NCBI RefSeq assembly: GCF_001510645.1
Contig: NZ_LMVB01000001.1
Coordinates: forward strand, 2,676,981 to 2,740,980
Source of the DNA: Paenibacillus sp. FJAT-29882
Lineage (GTDB): Bacteria; Bacillota; Bacilli; Bacillales; DSM-1321
Direction of reading: 5' to 3'
DNA length: 64,000 nucleotides
How positions within the stretch are numbered: position 1 is the first letter of the stretch; each line of letters begins with the position of its first letter. Positions 24,808 through 34,988 of the stretch are shown piece after piece. A model generated the notes under the pieces. The model was not told the DNA's origin and ran no database searches. It saw nothing but the letters and a program-made list of their open reading frames with translations. A program made the position numbers and the translations under genes.

Positions 24808-27782
24808 TAGGTCAAGCTTCCTTGTGAAAAATGGTTGAGTAGATGTTCATGGCATGTAAAGAAAATAATTTGCCTTTGTTCAGATATTTTTGCTAATAAA
24901 GCAATCGTGTTTCCTGTTCGTTTACTGTCAAAATTCACGAAGCTATCATCAATGATAAGCGGAAAAGGATCCTCCTTGAATGTGTGGTCCGCGAGCGCAA
25001 GGCGAATCGCTACGTATATTTGTTCGGCAGTGCCACGACTCACTTCATTGACATCAAACATCAGATGATCAGAGCGCTGGACAGTGAATCCTTCCGTATC
25101 ATGATTCAAGAAAATTCGGCTATACTGTCCATCCGTTAAATAGGAAAAATACTCTTCTGCTTTGTTTATAACACTAGGGAGACGTTCTTTTTTGAACGTA
25201 TCAATCGTTTGATTCAGCAAACTTCGTGCAACAGCATATTTGGCCCAGTCTTTGGCATCTTCGTTAAACACTTGGCGCGCTTCATGAAATTGATGCATTC
25301 TATCATCATATAATCCACCCTCTTCAAGCTGTTTAATTCTATGTTTCCAATCCGATTGTTTCTCTAGCAACGTCGATTGTCTACTAGTGATTTCATTTCG
25401 GATTGCTTCAAGATTTTCAATCGTATACTTACTAATATCCATTCCCATATACTCAGTTAGCTGTTTCCCTTGTAAACGTGACTGCTCCAGTTGCATGACG
25501 ACAAGCTTCAGTTGGCTAAGAAGCTGTAGTCTTTCTTCAGCCCGTAATGCTTTTTCGCGAAAATCATCTTCATCCGCCACATTCGCTTTGTCGTACAATT
25601 CTTGTATTTGCCCGATGACATAATCCTTTTCAGATTTGTGATTCTCAAGTTCAACCATTGTTTTCGTTTCTTCCTCAACATGCTGTTTCAGTTGAATTCT
25701 CTTTTCGAACAAATCATTTAATGCTCTTTTTAAAATAGTAAGAGCTTCCTGCCAAGTACCCGGATATTCGCCCAGCTCCCCTGTATAATAAAACAATGTT
25801 TTCTTCCTATTTTGTATTTCACTATGAATATACTCATTGTTTTTACGAATCACATTTCTTTCTTCTACTTTCACTTTTAATTTTTCAAGTAAGCCAAAGA
25901 CTTCCTCTAGGTCATGCTCGATCGCTTCATCTGGGATACCCCATACCTTAACAATAGTCATCGCTTCTGCCTGAACTGTTTTCCATGATGATTCCCAAGT
26001 TTCAAAATCGTGAATCACATCATCAAATGCTTGTTCCCGTTCTTCCTTCTTAAATGCTTCATTGGCTATTAATCTTTCTAGTTCACGATCTTGTTCAAGT
26101 AAACGCAAAGCTGGATCTGACTCATATTCCATTGAACGAGTTTGAGATTCTTCCTTCTCAATGGACGCCCTCTTTTCTTTAGCCTCAGAAAGTCTCCGTA
26201 TATCATCGGCTAACGTGTGTTTCTCCTTAAAAAAGAAGAAACCTATCCAAATAGCAACCAGCGCAACTACAAAGAAAAACGTAAGTATTGTCTGCTTAGT
26301 AAAAATCGAATAGAACGATAGGCCTAATAGAATCAAGCTAATGAAAGAAAAAATACCACGTTTTTTACTAAGTTGATCCCGCTCTTTTTTTTCCTGTACC
26401 TTATAGTTCCGCTCCAAGTCCGCAATTTGTTCATCCAGCATTTCTTTTTTCACTATATGATACTGTTTATTTTGCCTTTGATCTTTTGCTGTTTCGAGCT
26501 TTAGCCTCTGCTCCTTTGGCAAGCGTCTACAGTTTAGTTCTTCAAGCCTCAGTTCAGACTGTTCTAACCGTCCCTTTACTAGTTTATACCGCTCATCAAG
26601 CTGCTCTTTTTCATTACGTAACACTCGTTTTTTTTGAGCAAGCGTTCTTATTTTCTCCTTCATAAAAGTGCTGAAATCTAGCTGTAGGATTGCTTCTATA
26701 TGGTCTTTAAAGGACAAATCATCCTTAAGATTGTCGATTTCCTTACTTACTAGTTCTAAAGCTTTGTCCTCTTTATGTTTATCAAGCTCCAATTGTTCAA
26801 GTAGTGCAGAACTCTCGATAGCTGTTTCGATACTTTCCTTATGTTCTTCTAAAAAAGGTGAAAGGGCCATCTTTTCCTTTCTAGTCATCAGTTCTTGATA
26901 CTGTTGTTGAAGTGAAACTTGCTTGGCCTCATGCAGAATAAGAAGAGAGTTTAGCTGTTCCAGCCGTTTTAAACCGCCAATCGGAAAAACTTGATCACCT
27001 AACCGGTCCAGTCTCGATTGGAGGACAGTCTGTTCTTTTGTAAGCGGCTTGATTCGAAGATATTCCCCTGTATAAAATAGCTGTTCTTCATTAACTTGAA
27101 ATTGTTGCTTTAGCTCTTCAAGTTTTTCACCAATTTCTTTTAACCCATTTTGAAGTTCGTTATAGTTCAGCTGATCATCACCTGAATGTTTCATATTTTG
27201 TTGAAGCACTTTCAACTGCTTCATTTGGCTATTTAGTAACGGTTTCTGTCCAGAAGGTTTAAACCGTAGATCCAGCTCTTTTTGCAAACTCCCTTCTGCA
27301 TCCAAAATCCTATCATTGCCAACTAAACCAGCAGAAAGTAAATATTTGCCAATTTCTCCTTCTCCCAGCATATGAAGCCCTTGTAGACCTTGTAGGTCAA
27401 AAGAAAAAATTGATTGATAATAGGCCTTATCCATGCCATGTAGGATATTGTTAAGTATTTCTTCTCCAGCAACTTCACCATTTTCAAAAGTGACAGATAC
27501 ATCCCCCGTTGCTTTTCCTTTTACCCGTTCAATTCTTATCTCGCCATATTGCTTTGTTGCAACAATAAGAAGCCCACCATATTTAGCGTGCATTTTCGGT
27601 TCATACCGTAACTCGTTTTGTACTTTGGTTGGAAAGCCAAATAATATACTGTGGATAAACGACATGATTGTCGATTTGCCTGCTTCATTTTTCCCGAAAA
27701 ACACATGCAATTCAGTCAAATTTGTAAACCGTTCATTTTCCATTTTTCCATACCCATATACGTATATCTCTCTTATTCTCAA
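24783..27782 (-). CDS. yhaN: SbcC/Rad50-like ATPase YhaN
   Basis: A 999-residue SMC-like protein. Walker A FGKNEAGKST is at residues 29-38 and the distal half carries the ABC-type end (SRGTAEQIYVAIRLALADH signature, then LIIDDSFVNFD as Walker B). Long coiled coils lie between. Two hydrophobic spans sit in the middle (about residues 475-520), typical of YhaN and unlike true SbcC. It partners YhaO, and the pair resembles SbcCD/Mre11-Rad50 DNA-end processing complexes. Start is TTG 27782 with GGGGGAGAG, 13 bp after the yhaO stop. The C-terminal YLSRINGQ is encoded by a family B repeat. Confidence 0.92.
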   Translation of the reverse strand: MRIREIYVYGYGKMENERFTNLTELHVFFGKNEAGKSTIMSFIHSILFGFPTKVQNELRYEPKMHAKYGGLLIVATKQYGEIRIERVKGKATGDVSVTFENGEVAGEEILNNILHGMDKAYYQSIFSFDLQGLQGLHMLGEGEIGKYLLSAGLVGNDRILDAEGSLQKELDLRFKPSGQKPLLNSQMKQLKVLQQNMKHSGDDQLNYNELQNGLKEIGEKLEELKQQFQVNEEQLFYTGEYLRIKPLTKEQTVLQSRLDRLGDQVFPIGGLKRLEQLNSLLILHEAKQVSLQQQYQELMTRKEKMALSPFLEEHKESIETAIESSALLEQLELDKHKEDKALELVSKEIDNLKDDLSFKDHIEAILQLDFSTFMKEKIRTLAQKKRVLRNEKEQLDERYKLVKGRLEQSELRLEELNCRRLPKEQRLKLETAKDQRQNKQYHIVKKEMLDEQIADLERNYKVQEKKERDQLSKKRGIFSFISLILLGLSFYSIFTKQTILTFFFVVALVAIWIGFFFFKEKHTLADDIRRLSEAKEKRASIEKEESQTRSMEYESDPALRLLEQDRELERLIANEAFKKEEREQAFDDVIHDFETWESSWKTVQAEAMTIVKVWGIPDEAIEHDLEEVFGLLEKLKVKVEERNVIRKNNEYIHSEIQNRKKTLFYYTGELGEYPGTWQEALTILKRALNDLFEKRIQLKQHVEEETKTMVELENHKSEKDYVIGQIQELYDKANVADEDDFREKALRAEERLQLLSQLKLVVMQLEQSRLQGKQLTEYMGMDISKYTIENLEAIRNEITSRQSTLLEKQSDWKHRIKQLEEGGLYDDRMHQFHEARQVFNEDAKDWAKYAVARSLLNQTIDTFKKERLPSVINKAEEYFSYLTDGQYSRIFLNHDTEGFTVQRSDHLMFDVNEVSRGTAEQIYVAIRLALADHTFKEDPFPLIIDDSFVNFDSKRTGNTIALLAKISEQRQIIFFTCHEHLLNHFSQGSLTYLSRINGQ

Positions 27783-27795
27783 ACCACTCTCCCCC

Positions 27796-29004
27796 TTAAT
27801 GCAGCATTTGCAAAAGCATCCGTTTGGCGTCTTTTAGAATTTGTTCTTGCTCCTCTTCCGTCAGAGAATCAAGCCATTTCTTAGCAATCCCATGCCGATA
27901 TAGAGGCTGTAGGGCTTCTTCAAATTCTGTAAAACGTTCCACCTTTGAAAGGAGCTCTGATGTAAACGGAGTGTCCTGTAAAACAGCTGGCATCGTGTCC
28001 TTGTGAACTGTCATCCGATATGGCCACACATTCCATTCCTCATGCTCTGACTGCTCTTGTAAAATAGAGAGAATGTCTGCTAGAAATTCTTCACTACATA
28101 CATTAGGATGATGAACATTTCTACCATCTATTATAAGCTCAAGTAAATATTTTTCTGTAAAAGTATGATACTTTGTTAACCTATTCTTGCATTCAGTAAG
28201 GATCGAATCGAATGTACTTGTTTCAGGAATCATTACAGTTGCTGTATCCCAAATCATTTCTGCCGTTCGAATAAATCTGTGTTTCCAATCAGCACCATTC
28301 AGCTCGATGATATAGCAGCCCTTTTCTCCACTTTCCTTGCGATTCCTTCCCTGAATATTTCCTGGGTAAATAGCGAGTGGTTGCTCAGCGACAATTTGCC
28401 TTTTATGAATATGACCAAGCGCCCAATAATCGAAATTCTTCTCCGTTAAATCTCGTAAGGAGAACGGAGCATAGGGGCTATGAGCTGTAAAGCCTTCTAA
28501 ATTTCCGTGTAGAAGTCCAATATGATAATCGGCTCCCTCTATTTTTACATATGTATCGATCATTTTCTCAGTTACATGTCGCTTCGGATAGCTGAATCCA
28601 TAAAGATGAACTAGCGTACCATCACTTTTGTGAAACGACTTCATTTCCGCTTTTTCCGAAAATACATGAACATTATCAGGAAAATCCACATGTATCCATG
28701 ACCCGCTCAAATGATCGTGATTACCGTGAATGATATATACAGGAACCCCAGCAGCCTTCAATCGCTCCATTTCCCTTCGAAACCTCACTTGAGTTCGTAA
28801 GCTTCTATTTTCACCGTCATATAAGTCACCCGATAAAAGCAGAAAGTCTACCTTCTGGTGAATGGCCGTATCAATGATGCTGCGAAACGCCTTAAACGGA
28901 CTTTCCCGTAACTCGTCTGCCCATGCTTGAGGCACAGATTTTAGTCCCGTAAACGGACTGTCCAAATGCAAATCTGCCGCATGTAAAAAAACAATCGGTC
29001 TCAT
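27796..29004 (-). CDS. yhaO: SbcD/Mre11-like nuclease YhaO
   Basis: A 402-residue calcineurin-like metallophosphoesterase. Metal motifs are visible in order: FLHAADLHLDSPF (D-x-H), LLLSGDLYDGE (GD), YIIHGNHDH (GNHD), LLHGNLEG and ALGHIHKR (GHxH). This is the SbcD/Mre11 fold, and the gene directly precedes yhaN. In B. subtilis YhaO has been linked to DNA repair foci. I used ATG 29004 (AGGTTTGGGT before it); the TTG two codons earlier is less likely. Confidence 0.92.
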   Translation of the reverse strand: MRPIVFLHAADLHLDSPFTGLKSVPQAWADELRESPFKAFRSIIDTAIHQKVDFLLLSGDLYDGENRSLRTQVRFRREMERLKAAGVPVYIIHGNHDHLSGSWIHVDFPDNVHVFSEKAEMKSFHKSDGTLVHLYGFSYPKRHVTEKMIDTYVKIEGADYHIGLLHGNLEGFTAHSPYAPFSLRDLTEKNFDYWALGHIHKRQIVAEQPLAIYPGNIQGRNRKESGEKGCYIIELNGADWKHRFIRTAEMIWDTATVMIPETSTFDSILTECKNRLTKYHTFTEKYLLELIIDGRNVHHPNVCSEEFLADILSILQEQSEHEEWNVWPYRMTVHKDTMPAVLQDTPFTSELLSKVERFTEFEEALQPLYRHGIAKKWLDSLTEEEQEQILKDAKRMLLQMLH

Positions 29005-29181
29005 ACCCAAACCTCGATTCCGTTTTGATTCTTGTCTCTAGTTTATCCTAATTGTAGCACAAACAGAACACACCTTCCCATTTTTATCATTCATGAAAAA
29101 GAAAAGTCTCTCTCCTAACAAAAATGTTTATGTGACGAGAACGGACATAATAGACAGTGTATAGAGTGTGAGGACGACAAA

Positions 29182-29272
29182 AAGGTCAGACCCCATATCT
29201 ACTATTTATTGTTTATATGAAGTGAAGAGACTATAAACAGTGTATAGAGTATGGGGTCAGACTCTTAATTTT
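29182..29272. repeat. Repeat family C copy
   Basis: It runs from AGGTCAGACCCCATATCTAC to AGTATGGGGTCAGAC with the family interior between; a partial second copy lies at about 29118-29172. The right end abuts the yhaP stop codon. Confidence 0.65.
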
Positions 29273-30515
29273 TCTTTGATAATTGTAAGGCGTTTTTAAT
29301 GCTTTTTAAAGATTTTGAGCTTCCGTACATCAAGACGCCACCACGATAGATTCTAGCTCCAACAATACCTAACAGGATAATTGTCGCAATTAATAAGCCA
29401 ATACTTATGGCGATTTCCCAGAAAGGAACATTAAGCATGCCAACGCGTAAAAACATGATCATCGGACTGAAAAATGGAATAAATGATGTGATCGTAATAT
29501 AACTAGCTGAAGGATTGCCAAGGCCAAACATCGCAATCAGGAAAGCAATGACAACAAGCATCGTCATCGGTGAAATCATTTGCTGTACATCTTCTATTTT
29601 ACTGACGACGGAGCCAAGACATGCGGCAAGTGTCGCATACAACAGATAACCAAGCATCGCGAATATGATCGCATAAATAATAGTCGATATATTCGTGTTA
29701 CCAAAACCAAAAATCGCGAAGAATCCTTCATTCATATCGGTCAAATTTCGTTTAATCGAGACATACCCCACTCCGAAAAATAAGATCATTTGGGTAAGGC
29801 TAAGCAAGGCAACACCTAATATTTTCGCAAACATCTGAGTAATGGGCGAGACACTTGAAATCAAAATTTCCATCACTCGTGATGTTTTTTCTGTGGCCAC
29901 TTCCATCGCAATCATCGTTGCGTACATTAACACACCAAAATAAATAACGAACAAAAGCACATAAACGAGACCTCGAGCTTGATTTAAGTCTTCCTCTGAT
30001 TTTGCATTTTCTGCAAGAGCAATCGTTTCATAGGCTGGAGGTGTATTCAATTGTACGATTTGCTGATCCGTCAAGCTCAATTCGCTTGCTGTACGTTTAC
30101 TTTTCAATTGAGAAAGTGCTAGAAATAAATCATCGCTAATCATTGAATCTGATATTTGATTGGCTTTATACGTTCCTTTTAAGCCATTGTCCACGTCTTT
30201 TTCAAGAAGTAAATAGCCGCTGATTTCTTCGTCTATTACCTTTTTCTCTGCATTTTCTTCATCTTGAGAAGCGATAATCGTAATTTCGTCGTTCACGACG
30301 GCTACTTCAGCTTTATAGCCATCAAATAAATGCTCTCCCGTTTGATCGATGATGGCAACCTGCTCTCTGTCATCACTTCCGAATGTCTTCAAAATATTCG
30401 TCATGTTAGAAAGAATAAGAACTAAGGCCATCATAATGACTGTAGTAATGATGAAAGATTTCGATTTTAATTTTGATAAATAGGTATGCGAAAGCACAAT
30501 CCAAAATTTATTCAT
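29265..30515 (-). CDS. yhaP: NatB-type ABC transporter permease YhaP
   Basis: A 416-residue ABC-2 type permease: one N-terminal span (residues about 15-38), a large extracytoplasmic loop, then five or six spans in the C-terminal half including VYVLLFVIYFGVLMYATMI. It resembles YhaP and NatB (Na+ efflux). It probably forms an exporter with YhaQ. ATG 30515 overlaps the yhaQ stop by 8 bp, so the two are coupled; this is preferred to a GTG three codons earlier. Confidence 0.9.
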   Translation of the reverse strand: MNKFWIVLSHTYLSKLKSKSFIITTVIMMALVLILSNMTNILKTFGSDDREQVAIIDQTGEHLFDGYKAEVAVVNDEITIIASQDEENAEKKVIDEEISGYLLLEKDVDNGLKGTYKANQISDSMISDDLFLALSQLKSKRTASELSLTDQQIVQLNTPPAYETIALAENAKSEEDLNQARGLVYVLLFVIYFGVLMYATMIAMEVATEKTSRVMEILISSVSPITQMFAKILGVALLSLTQMILFFGVGYVSIKRNLTDMNEGFFAIFGFGNTNISTIIYAIIFAMLGYLLYATLAACLGSVVSKIEDVQQMISPMTMLVVIAFLIAMFGLGNPSASYITITSFIPFFSPMIMFLRVGMLNVPFWEIAISIGLLIATIILLGIVGARIYRGGVLMYGSSKSLKSIKNALQLSKKN

Positions 30516-31407
30516 AGGCTGCACCCACTTTTTCGATAAAGATATCTGTCAATGACGGCTCTTCCAATTCAAATTTCCGGACAAACCCTCTTGGTACAAG
30601 ATCACGAATGATATCAGCAGCAACATCCTCACCCGTCACCTGTAGAATCTTCCCTTCCATCGTTGTCTTGACTTTCGTTACACCAGGATAAGCATCCAAG
30701 AAAGATAGATCAAAATCGGCTCGAATCGACACATTCTTTTTCCCAAATGAACGCTTAATTTCTTTCAGTTTACCTTCAACTACAGGTGATCCCTTATGCA
30801 TAATGCAAAGATGCTCACACATTTCTTCAACATGCTCCATACGATGGCTCGAGAAAACGATCGTCGTGCCACTATCTCGCAAATCGATGACCGCCTCTTT
30901 CAACATCTCCACATTCACCGGATCTAGCCCGCTAAATGGTTCATCAAGAATAAGCAATTCCGGTTTGTGAATCATGGAAGCGATCAACTGAATTTTTTGC
31001 TGATTTCCTTTAGATAGTTCTTCAACACGCTTATCGATATATTCTGGAACCTTAAAGCGGTCAAGCCAATATTCTAGCTCCTTCAAAGCCTTTCCTTTGT
31101 TCATTCCTCTTAATCTTGCCAGATAAACAATCTGATCGCGCACCTTTAGCTTCGGGTAAAGACCACGTTCCTCAGGAAGATAGCCGATTAAAGAGCTGCT
31201 CGCATAATCTATCTTCTTTCCATTCCAAACAATTTCCCCTTCTGTTGGGTCAAGAAGACCAAGAATCATCCGAAACGTCGTTGTTTTACCAGCACCGTTG
31301 CCACCTAAAAAACCAAACATTTCTTTCTCAGGAATTGTGAAATTAAGATTATTGACAGCAGTAAATTCCCCAAACTTTTTTGTGACTCCTTTAATTTGTA
31401 AAGCCAA
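30508..31407 (-). CDS. yhaQ: NatA-type ABC transporter ATP-binding protein YhaQ
   Basis: A 299-residue ABC ATPase with Walker A GGNGAGKTT (about residue 36), signature LSKGNQQKI (about 133), Walker B LLILDEP and H-loop FSSHR, plus a C-terminal extension typical of DrrA/NatA proteins. It heads a two-gene unit with yhaP and likely powers export of Na+ or a drug-like compound; the substrate is not established. Confidence 0.92.
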   Translation of the reverse strand: MALQIKGVTKKFGEFTAVNNLNFTIPEKEMFGFLGGNGAGKTTTFRMILGLLDPTEGEIVWNGKKIDYASSSLIGYLPEERGLYPKLKVRDQIVYLARLRGMNKGKALKELEYWLDRFKVPEYIDKRVEELSKGNQQKIQLIASMIHKPELLILDEPFSGLDPVNVEMLKEAVIDLRDSGTTIVFSSHRMEHVEEMCEHLCIMHKGSPVVEGKLKEIKRSFGKKNVSIRADFDLSFLDAYPGVTKVKTTMEGKILQVTGEDVAADIIRDLVPRGFVRKFELEEPSLTDIFIEKVGAAYE

Positions 31408-31426
31408 CAGATTCCCCCCTATAAAA

Positions 31427-31520
31427 TAGCACTTCCATCAGTAGTTTTTTTATCCGCACCTATTTTCTCACAAAAAAATGAATGTAAGCTATTATTGCCA
31501 ATTAAAATGGGATAAAGCAC
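31427..31520 (+). repeat. Degraded repeat family B-like remnant
   Basis: It has AGCACTTCCATCAGTAG at one end and AAAATGGGATAAAGC at the other, weakly matching family B ends. It lies in the intergenic space upstream of yhaQ. Confidence 0.35.
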
Positions 31521-31581
31521 CATTCCCCTTTCATCTTAACGGAATTCCTATCCATGTACAACACGCAAATCCTAATATTAA

Positions 31582-31590
31582 TGGTATAAT
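31582..31590 (+). promoter_or_regulatory. Extended -10 promoter element of yhzD
   Basis: TGGTATAAT is a perfect extended -10 about 70 bp upstream of the yhzD start. Confidence 0.5.
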
Positions 31591-31657
31591 CCTTAAATAA
31601 AACTGAAAATTAAAAATGTTCAGTGTGTGTCATTCTAGAGTAAAAGGAGAGTTTTAC

Positions 31658-31846
31658 ATGAGCAGAACCTATAAGTTGACAGTCTTTGAACCTACTGGGG
31701 AAAAATTGTTAGATGAGGCTTTTACAGCTGAAAATGATAACTTGGCAAAAGAAATAGGTCAGCAATTATTAATTGAAAAAAACTTTGAACATAAAACACA
31801 CCGTTGCACTTCTTCCGCAGGTAAACTTCTTCTCTTTCACCGTTAA
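31658..31846 (+). CDS. yhzD: YhzD-like small protein
   Basis: A 62-residue protein: SRTYKLTVFEPTGEKLLDE at the start and KTHRCTSSAGKLLLFHR at the end, matching my recollection of the YhzD family. It is soluble and of unknown function. AAAGGAGAG precedes ATG 31658; an in-frame start 14 codons earlier lacks a ribosome site. A weak hairpin with AAAAGC/GCTTTT arms lies about 30 bp downstream. Confidence 0.75.
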   Translation: MSRTYKLTVFEPTGEKLLDEAFTAENDNLAKEIGQQLLIEKNFEHKTHRCTSSAGKLLLFHR

Positions 31847-32133
31847 AAAGACAAACGTCAACAAAAGCTGGTGCATGAACCACATCGGCTTTTGAATACA
31901 AACAATTGGGCGTTCAGACCACTTTTCATGGGGAACCATAATCACTGCTGCTTCAAACATCATTCATGCATTCTCTAAATCAAAAGATGACATCTATTCA
32001 CCACCGCTTTTATTAAGGCTAAATTCTCCATGGTTCTATTCTCTTTCTTTTTCTTAAATCCTTTAATTCATAATGTTTTCTAAGAGGGAATAAAGGAAAG
32101 AATAAAAGAAAAAGTCCAATTAGGGGGATATGC

Positions 32134-32982
32134 ATGTTAATAGGTCATGATGCCGCAAGCTATTGCACGAGTGAATACGATCTTTTAAAAAAAGTGATTG
32201 TCTGTGAACCACAATATATGGAAATCCGCGAAGTGATCAATGAAACTCAAAAGCGATTCAAAAATGAAAATATTAATCGAAAACTGGCAATGCAGCAACA
32301 TGAGCAATTTATTGAACGATTAAAAGAATTAGACGTGAAAGTATATAAACTTCCCGCTCTTGAAGCATTTCCTGAACAAGTTTTCACACGTGACATCGGG
32401 TTCACCATTGGAAAAACTGTATTTGTTGCCGAAATGGCGACTCATTTGCGACATGGTGAGGACAAGGTATTAAAGTCTTGGCTTATCGAGGAACATCTGC
32501 CATTTTACGACTTAACAAAGGAGCATATTGAAGGTGGAGATGTATTGATTGACAGAAAATCGATTTACATTGGTGTCAGTTCTCGAACCCATGAAAAGTC
32601 TATCCGACAACTGCAAAGTCTCCTTCCGCATTTTGAAATCATTTCCATGCCTTTTCAGGAAAAATTCCTGCACCTAGATTGTGTATTCAATATCCTTTCG
32701 CCGACCGAAGCACTGATTTTCCCAGAAGCATTTGAACAAAGGGAAATCGATATGCTTCGTTCACGTTTTGATCTGATTGAAATTAATGACGAAGAACAAT
32801 TTACATTAGGTACAAACGTGCTTTCAATAGGTAGAAAAAAAGTCTTCAGTCTTCCTTGCAATAAGATGGTGAATAATCAGCTCCGTATGAGAGGGTACGA
32901 ATTAATTGAAGTAGACATTTCCGAAATTATTAAATCAGGTGGTTCATTTAGATGCTGCACAATGCCACTTGTACGGGAATAA
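32134..32982 (+). CDS. Dimethylarginine dimethylaminohydrolase / amidinotransferase-fold hydrolase
   Basis: A 282-residue guanidino-group modifying enzyme. Visible motifs: FTRDIGF in the N-terminal part, HIEGGDV in the middle, the catalytic His in LHLDCVFNIL and the nucleophilic Cys near the C-terminus in GGSFRCCTMPL. The length and motifs match the DDAH-like group (B. subtilis YkgA). It likely hydrolyses a methylated arginine or related guanidine to citrulline-type products; the substrate is not certain. GGGGG precedes the ATG. It is a single gene. Confidence 0.82.
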   Translation: MLIGHDAASYCTSEYDLLKKVIVCEPQYMEIREVINETQKRFKNENINRKLAMQQHEQFIERLKELDVKVYKLPALEAFPEQVFTRDIGFTIGKTVFVAEMATHLRHGEDKVLKSWLIEEHLPFYDLTKEHIEGGDVLIDRKSIYIGVSSRTHEKSIRQLQSLLPHFEIISMPFQEKFLHLDCVFNILSPTEALIFPEAFEQREIDMLRSRFDLIEINDEEQFTLGTNVLSIGRKKVFSLPCNKMVNNQLRMRGYELIEVDISEIIKSGGSFRCCTMPLVRE

Positions 32983-33114
32983 TGCACGGCTCGTCGATGG
33001 GATAGGCGCTCTTGATTAAAGATATATTTGTATCTTGACACATAAATCTTGGATTTGACGCATATTTGCTAATTCCACAACATTCCGGATGATTATTAAC
33101 ACAAATTCAAAAAA

Positions 33115-33153
33115 AGAACCCTCAGCACCATTTCAATCATGGTCTAGGGTTCT
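33115..33153 (-). terminator. Terminator of hemZ
   Basis: AGAACCCT/AGGGTTCT outer stem plus an inner ACCAT/ATGGT stem. On the minus strand it is followed by a T run, directly after hemZ. Confidence 0.8.
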
Positions 33154-33157
33154 TCTG

Positions 33158-34666
33158 TTATTTTTGTACAATCCCAAATAGTTCTTCAAGAATCTCTATT
33201 TTCTTCTCTGTATAGTGTTCAAAATTGTCATTGTATGACTTAGGATCCTTCGGGTTTGCAAAATGAGTAATCTTCCCTGTGACTGGGTCAAGGAACTTAC
33301 TTGCCGCCCCACAGCCAAGCCCGATAATGGTTTGTTGTTCTTCCATGATCATGATGTTATACAAGCTTTCTTGACCTGGGAAGGAATAGCCGACATTTTC
33401 AAGGTTGCCAAGAATATTCTTCTGGCGATATAAGTAATATGGCGTGTACCCATGCTTTTCTGTCCAGCTTTCGGCCGTTCGCATCATTTTCTCAGCTTCC
33501 TCACGTGAAGCTACTTGATACTTTTGCTTATTGCGTGTCATTTCCGAAGCACGTTTGAACGATAACGTATGCACAGTCAGTGATTCGGGCAGTAGCTTTT
33601 CCGTCTCATCCAAGGTTACCTGGAATTCAGGTAGCTCCTCTCCAGGCAAGCCAATAATTAAATCCATATTAATATTATTCATGCCCATTTTTCTTGAAAG
33701 ATGGAACTTCGTAATCGTTTCTTCAACCGTATGATGGCGCCCGATTGCCTTCAGTGTCTCTTGAATATACGATTGCGGATTCACACTAATGCGGTCAATG
33801 TTCCACTTTTTCAATACTTCGAGCTTTTCTGGTGTAATCGTATCAGGACGCCCTGCTTCAACTGTTATTTCACGAACCTTTTCAACATCCGGGAAACTTG
33901 CATACATTTCTTCGTACAGCATATCCATTTCTTCCGCAGTAATACTTGTTGGTGTGCCACCACCATAATAAATCGTGGTGATTTTGACATCATGTTCCTT
34001 CATCCAACGGCCCATTTCTTTAATTTCATAATGAAGACCGCCAAGAAATGAAGTCACAGAACCTTGTCTACCATTAATCGCATAGGCAGGGAACGTACAA
34101 TATGCACATTTTGTTGGACAAAATGGAATCCCAATATAGATGCTCACTTCTTTTTTCAATTCGTATAAGTCCGGTATAGCTGCCAATTGACGATCGACGA
34201 TACGCTGCATTAGATCAATTTTCTCATCAGAAATTAAATAATCTTCACGGAGTTCAGCATGTGCTTGTTCTTTCGATAGCCCTTGCTGAAGTTTTTGATG
34301 GAGGAGTTTTGTGGGACGAATTCCTGTTAAGATACCCCATTTCTGTGTGATGCCTGTGATCTTCTGAAGCACATCCAAATACACATGGGAAACAACTCGC
34401 TTCACTTGTTTAAACTGCTCTTTATCTGTTTTTGCTGGAATCAGCTCTTGCTCATAACCAGCTGTATAGTTTTTTTGCGTAGCTTTTACCAGAAGTGCTG
34501 CGGTCACGATAATTTTATCGGTTACTTCATACTGAAGTGTCACCTCAAAATCAGCATCACTAGCCTCGCCAAAAACAATTTCCGTTTCTTCATAAAATAA
34601 GTTCGCAATATTTCGAAGCGGACGTTCAAACCGCTCATCATGTAATCCCTTTATTTCAATTTGCAA
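33158..34666 (-). CDS. hemZ: HemZ, radical SAM coproporphyrinogen III oxidase-like protein
   Basis: A 502-residue radical SAM protein. The iron-sulphur motif CPTKCAYC is near residue 173, followed by YYGGGTPTSI and EAGRPDTI, then the HemN-type C-terminus. It matches B. subtilis HemZ (YhaV) closely from TTG 34666 (MQIEIKGLHDERF). The family is oxygen-independent coproporphyrinogen dehydrogenase-like, although in the coproporphyrin-dependent pathway its real role is debated. The AGGTGA ribosome site favours this TTG. Confidence 0.92.
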   Translation of the reverse strand: MQIEIKGLHDERFERPLRNIANLFYEETEIVFGEASDADFEVTLQYEVTDKIIVTAALLVKATQKNYTAGYEQELIPAKTDKEQFKQVKRVVSHVYLDVLQKITGITQKWGILTGIRPTKLLHQKLQQGLSKEQAHAELREDYLISDEKIDLMQRIVDRQLAAIPDLYELKKEVSIYIGIPFCPTKCAYCTFPAYAINGRQGSVTSFLGGLHYEIKEMGRWMKEHDVKITTIYYGGGTPTSITAEEMDMLYEEMYASFPDVEKVREITVEAGRPDTITPEKLEVLKKWNIDRISVNPQSYIQETLKAIGRHHTVEETITKFHLSRKMGMNNINMDLIIGLPGEELPEFQVTLDETEKLLPESLTVHTLSFKRASEMTRNKQKYQVASREEAEKMMRTAESWTEKHGYTPYYLYRQKNILGNLENVGYSFPGQESLYNIMIMEEQQTIIGLGCGAASKFLDPVTGKITHFANPKDPKSYNDNFEHYTEKKIEILEELFGIVQK

Positions 34667-34927
34667 AATGATCACCTGTTTAATTTTATTTCGTAAATAT
34701 CCTTCTCATTTTACAGAATTGGACTAGTTCGGTCAATGTTAACAACAACCAAAGCAATTTGCTAGTGACTAATCCATCGTTTCATCTGAATATTTAGAAG
34801 CGATACTTTTCCGACCTTTTATAAAGAATTTCGGCCGATAACTGAACGGCAGGTAAACGAAAGCTTTGTTAAAAGGTATACATATCTTACTTTTTTTCTG
34901 GATAACCGTTTTCAAACGTTATTAAAT

Positions 34928-34967
34928 AAAAAACTCTGGAGATGAACTCATCCCCAGAGTTTTTTTA
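34928..34967 (-). terminator. Terminator downstream of the HU gene
   Basis: AAAAACTCTGG.GATGA/TCATCCCCAGAGTTTTT stem with one mismatch, with A/T runs on both sides. Confidence 0.8.
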
Positions 34968-34988
34968 CACAATTGTAAATAGAATTAC

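Noticed and set aside
27433-27837. 134-codon plus-strand frame antisense to yhaN
   Set aside because: Mirror frame of the conserved Walker A region of yhaN; no independent evidence.
31769-31963. 64-codon minus-strand frame antisense to yhzD
   Set aside because: No ribosome site, overlaps a recognised small gene and shows no family resemblance.
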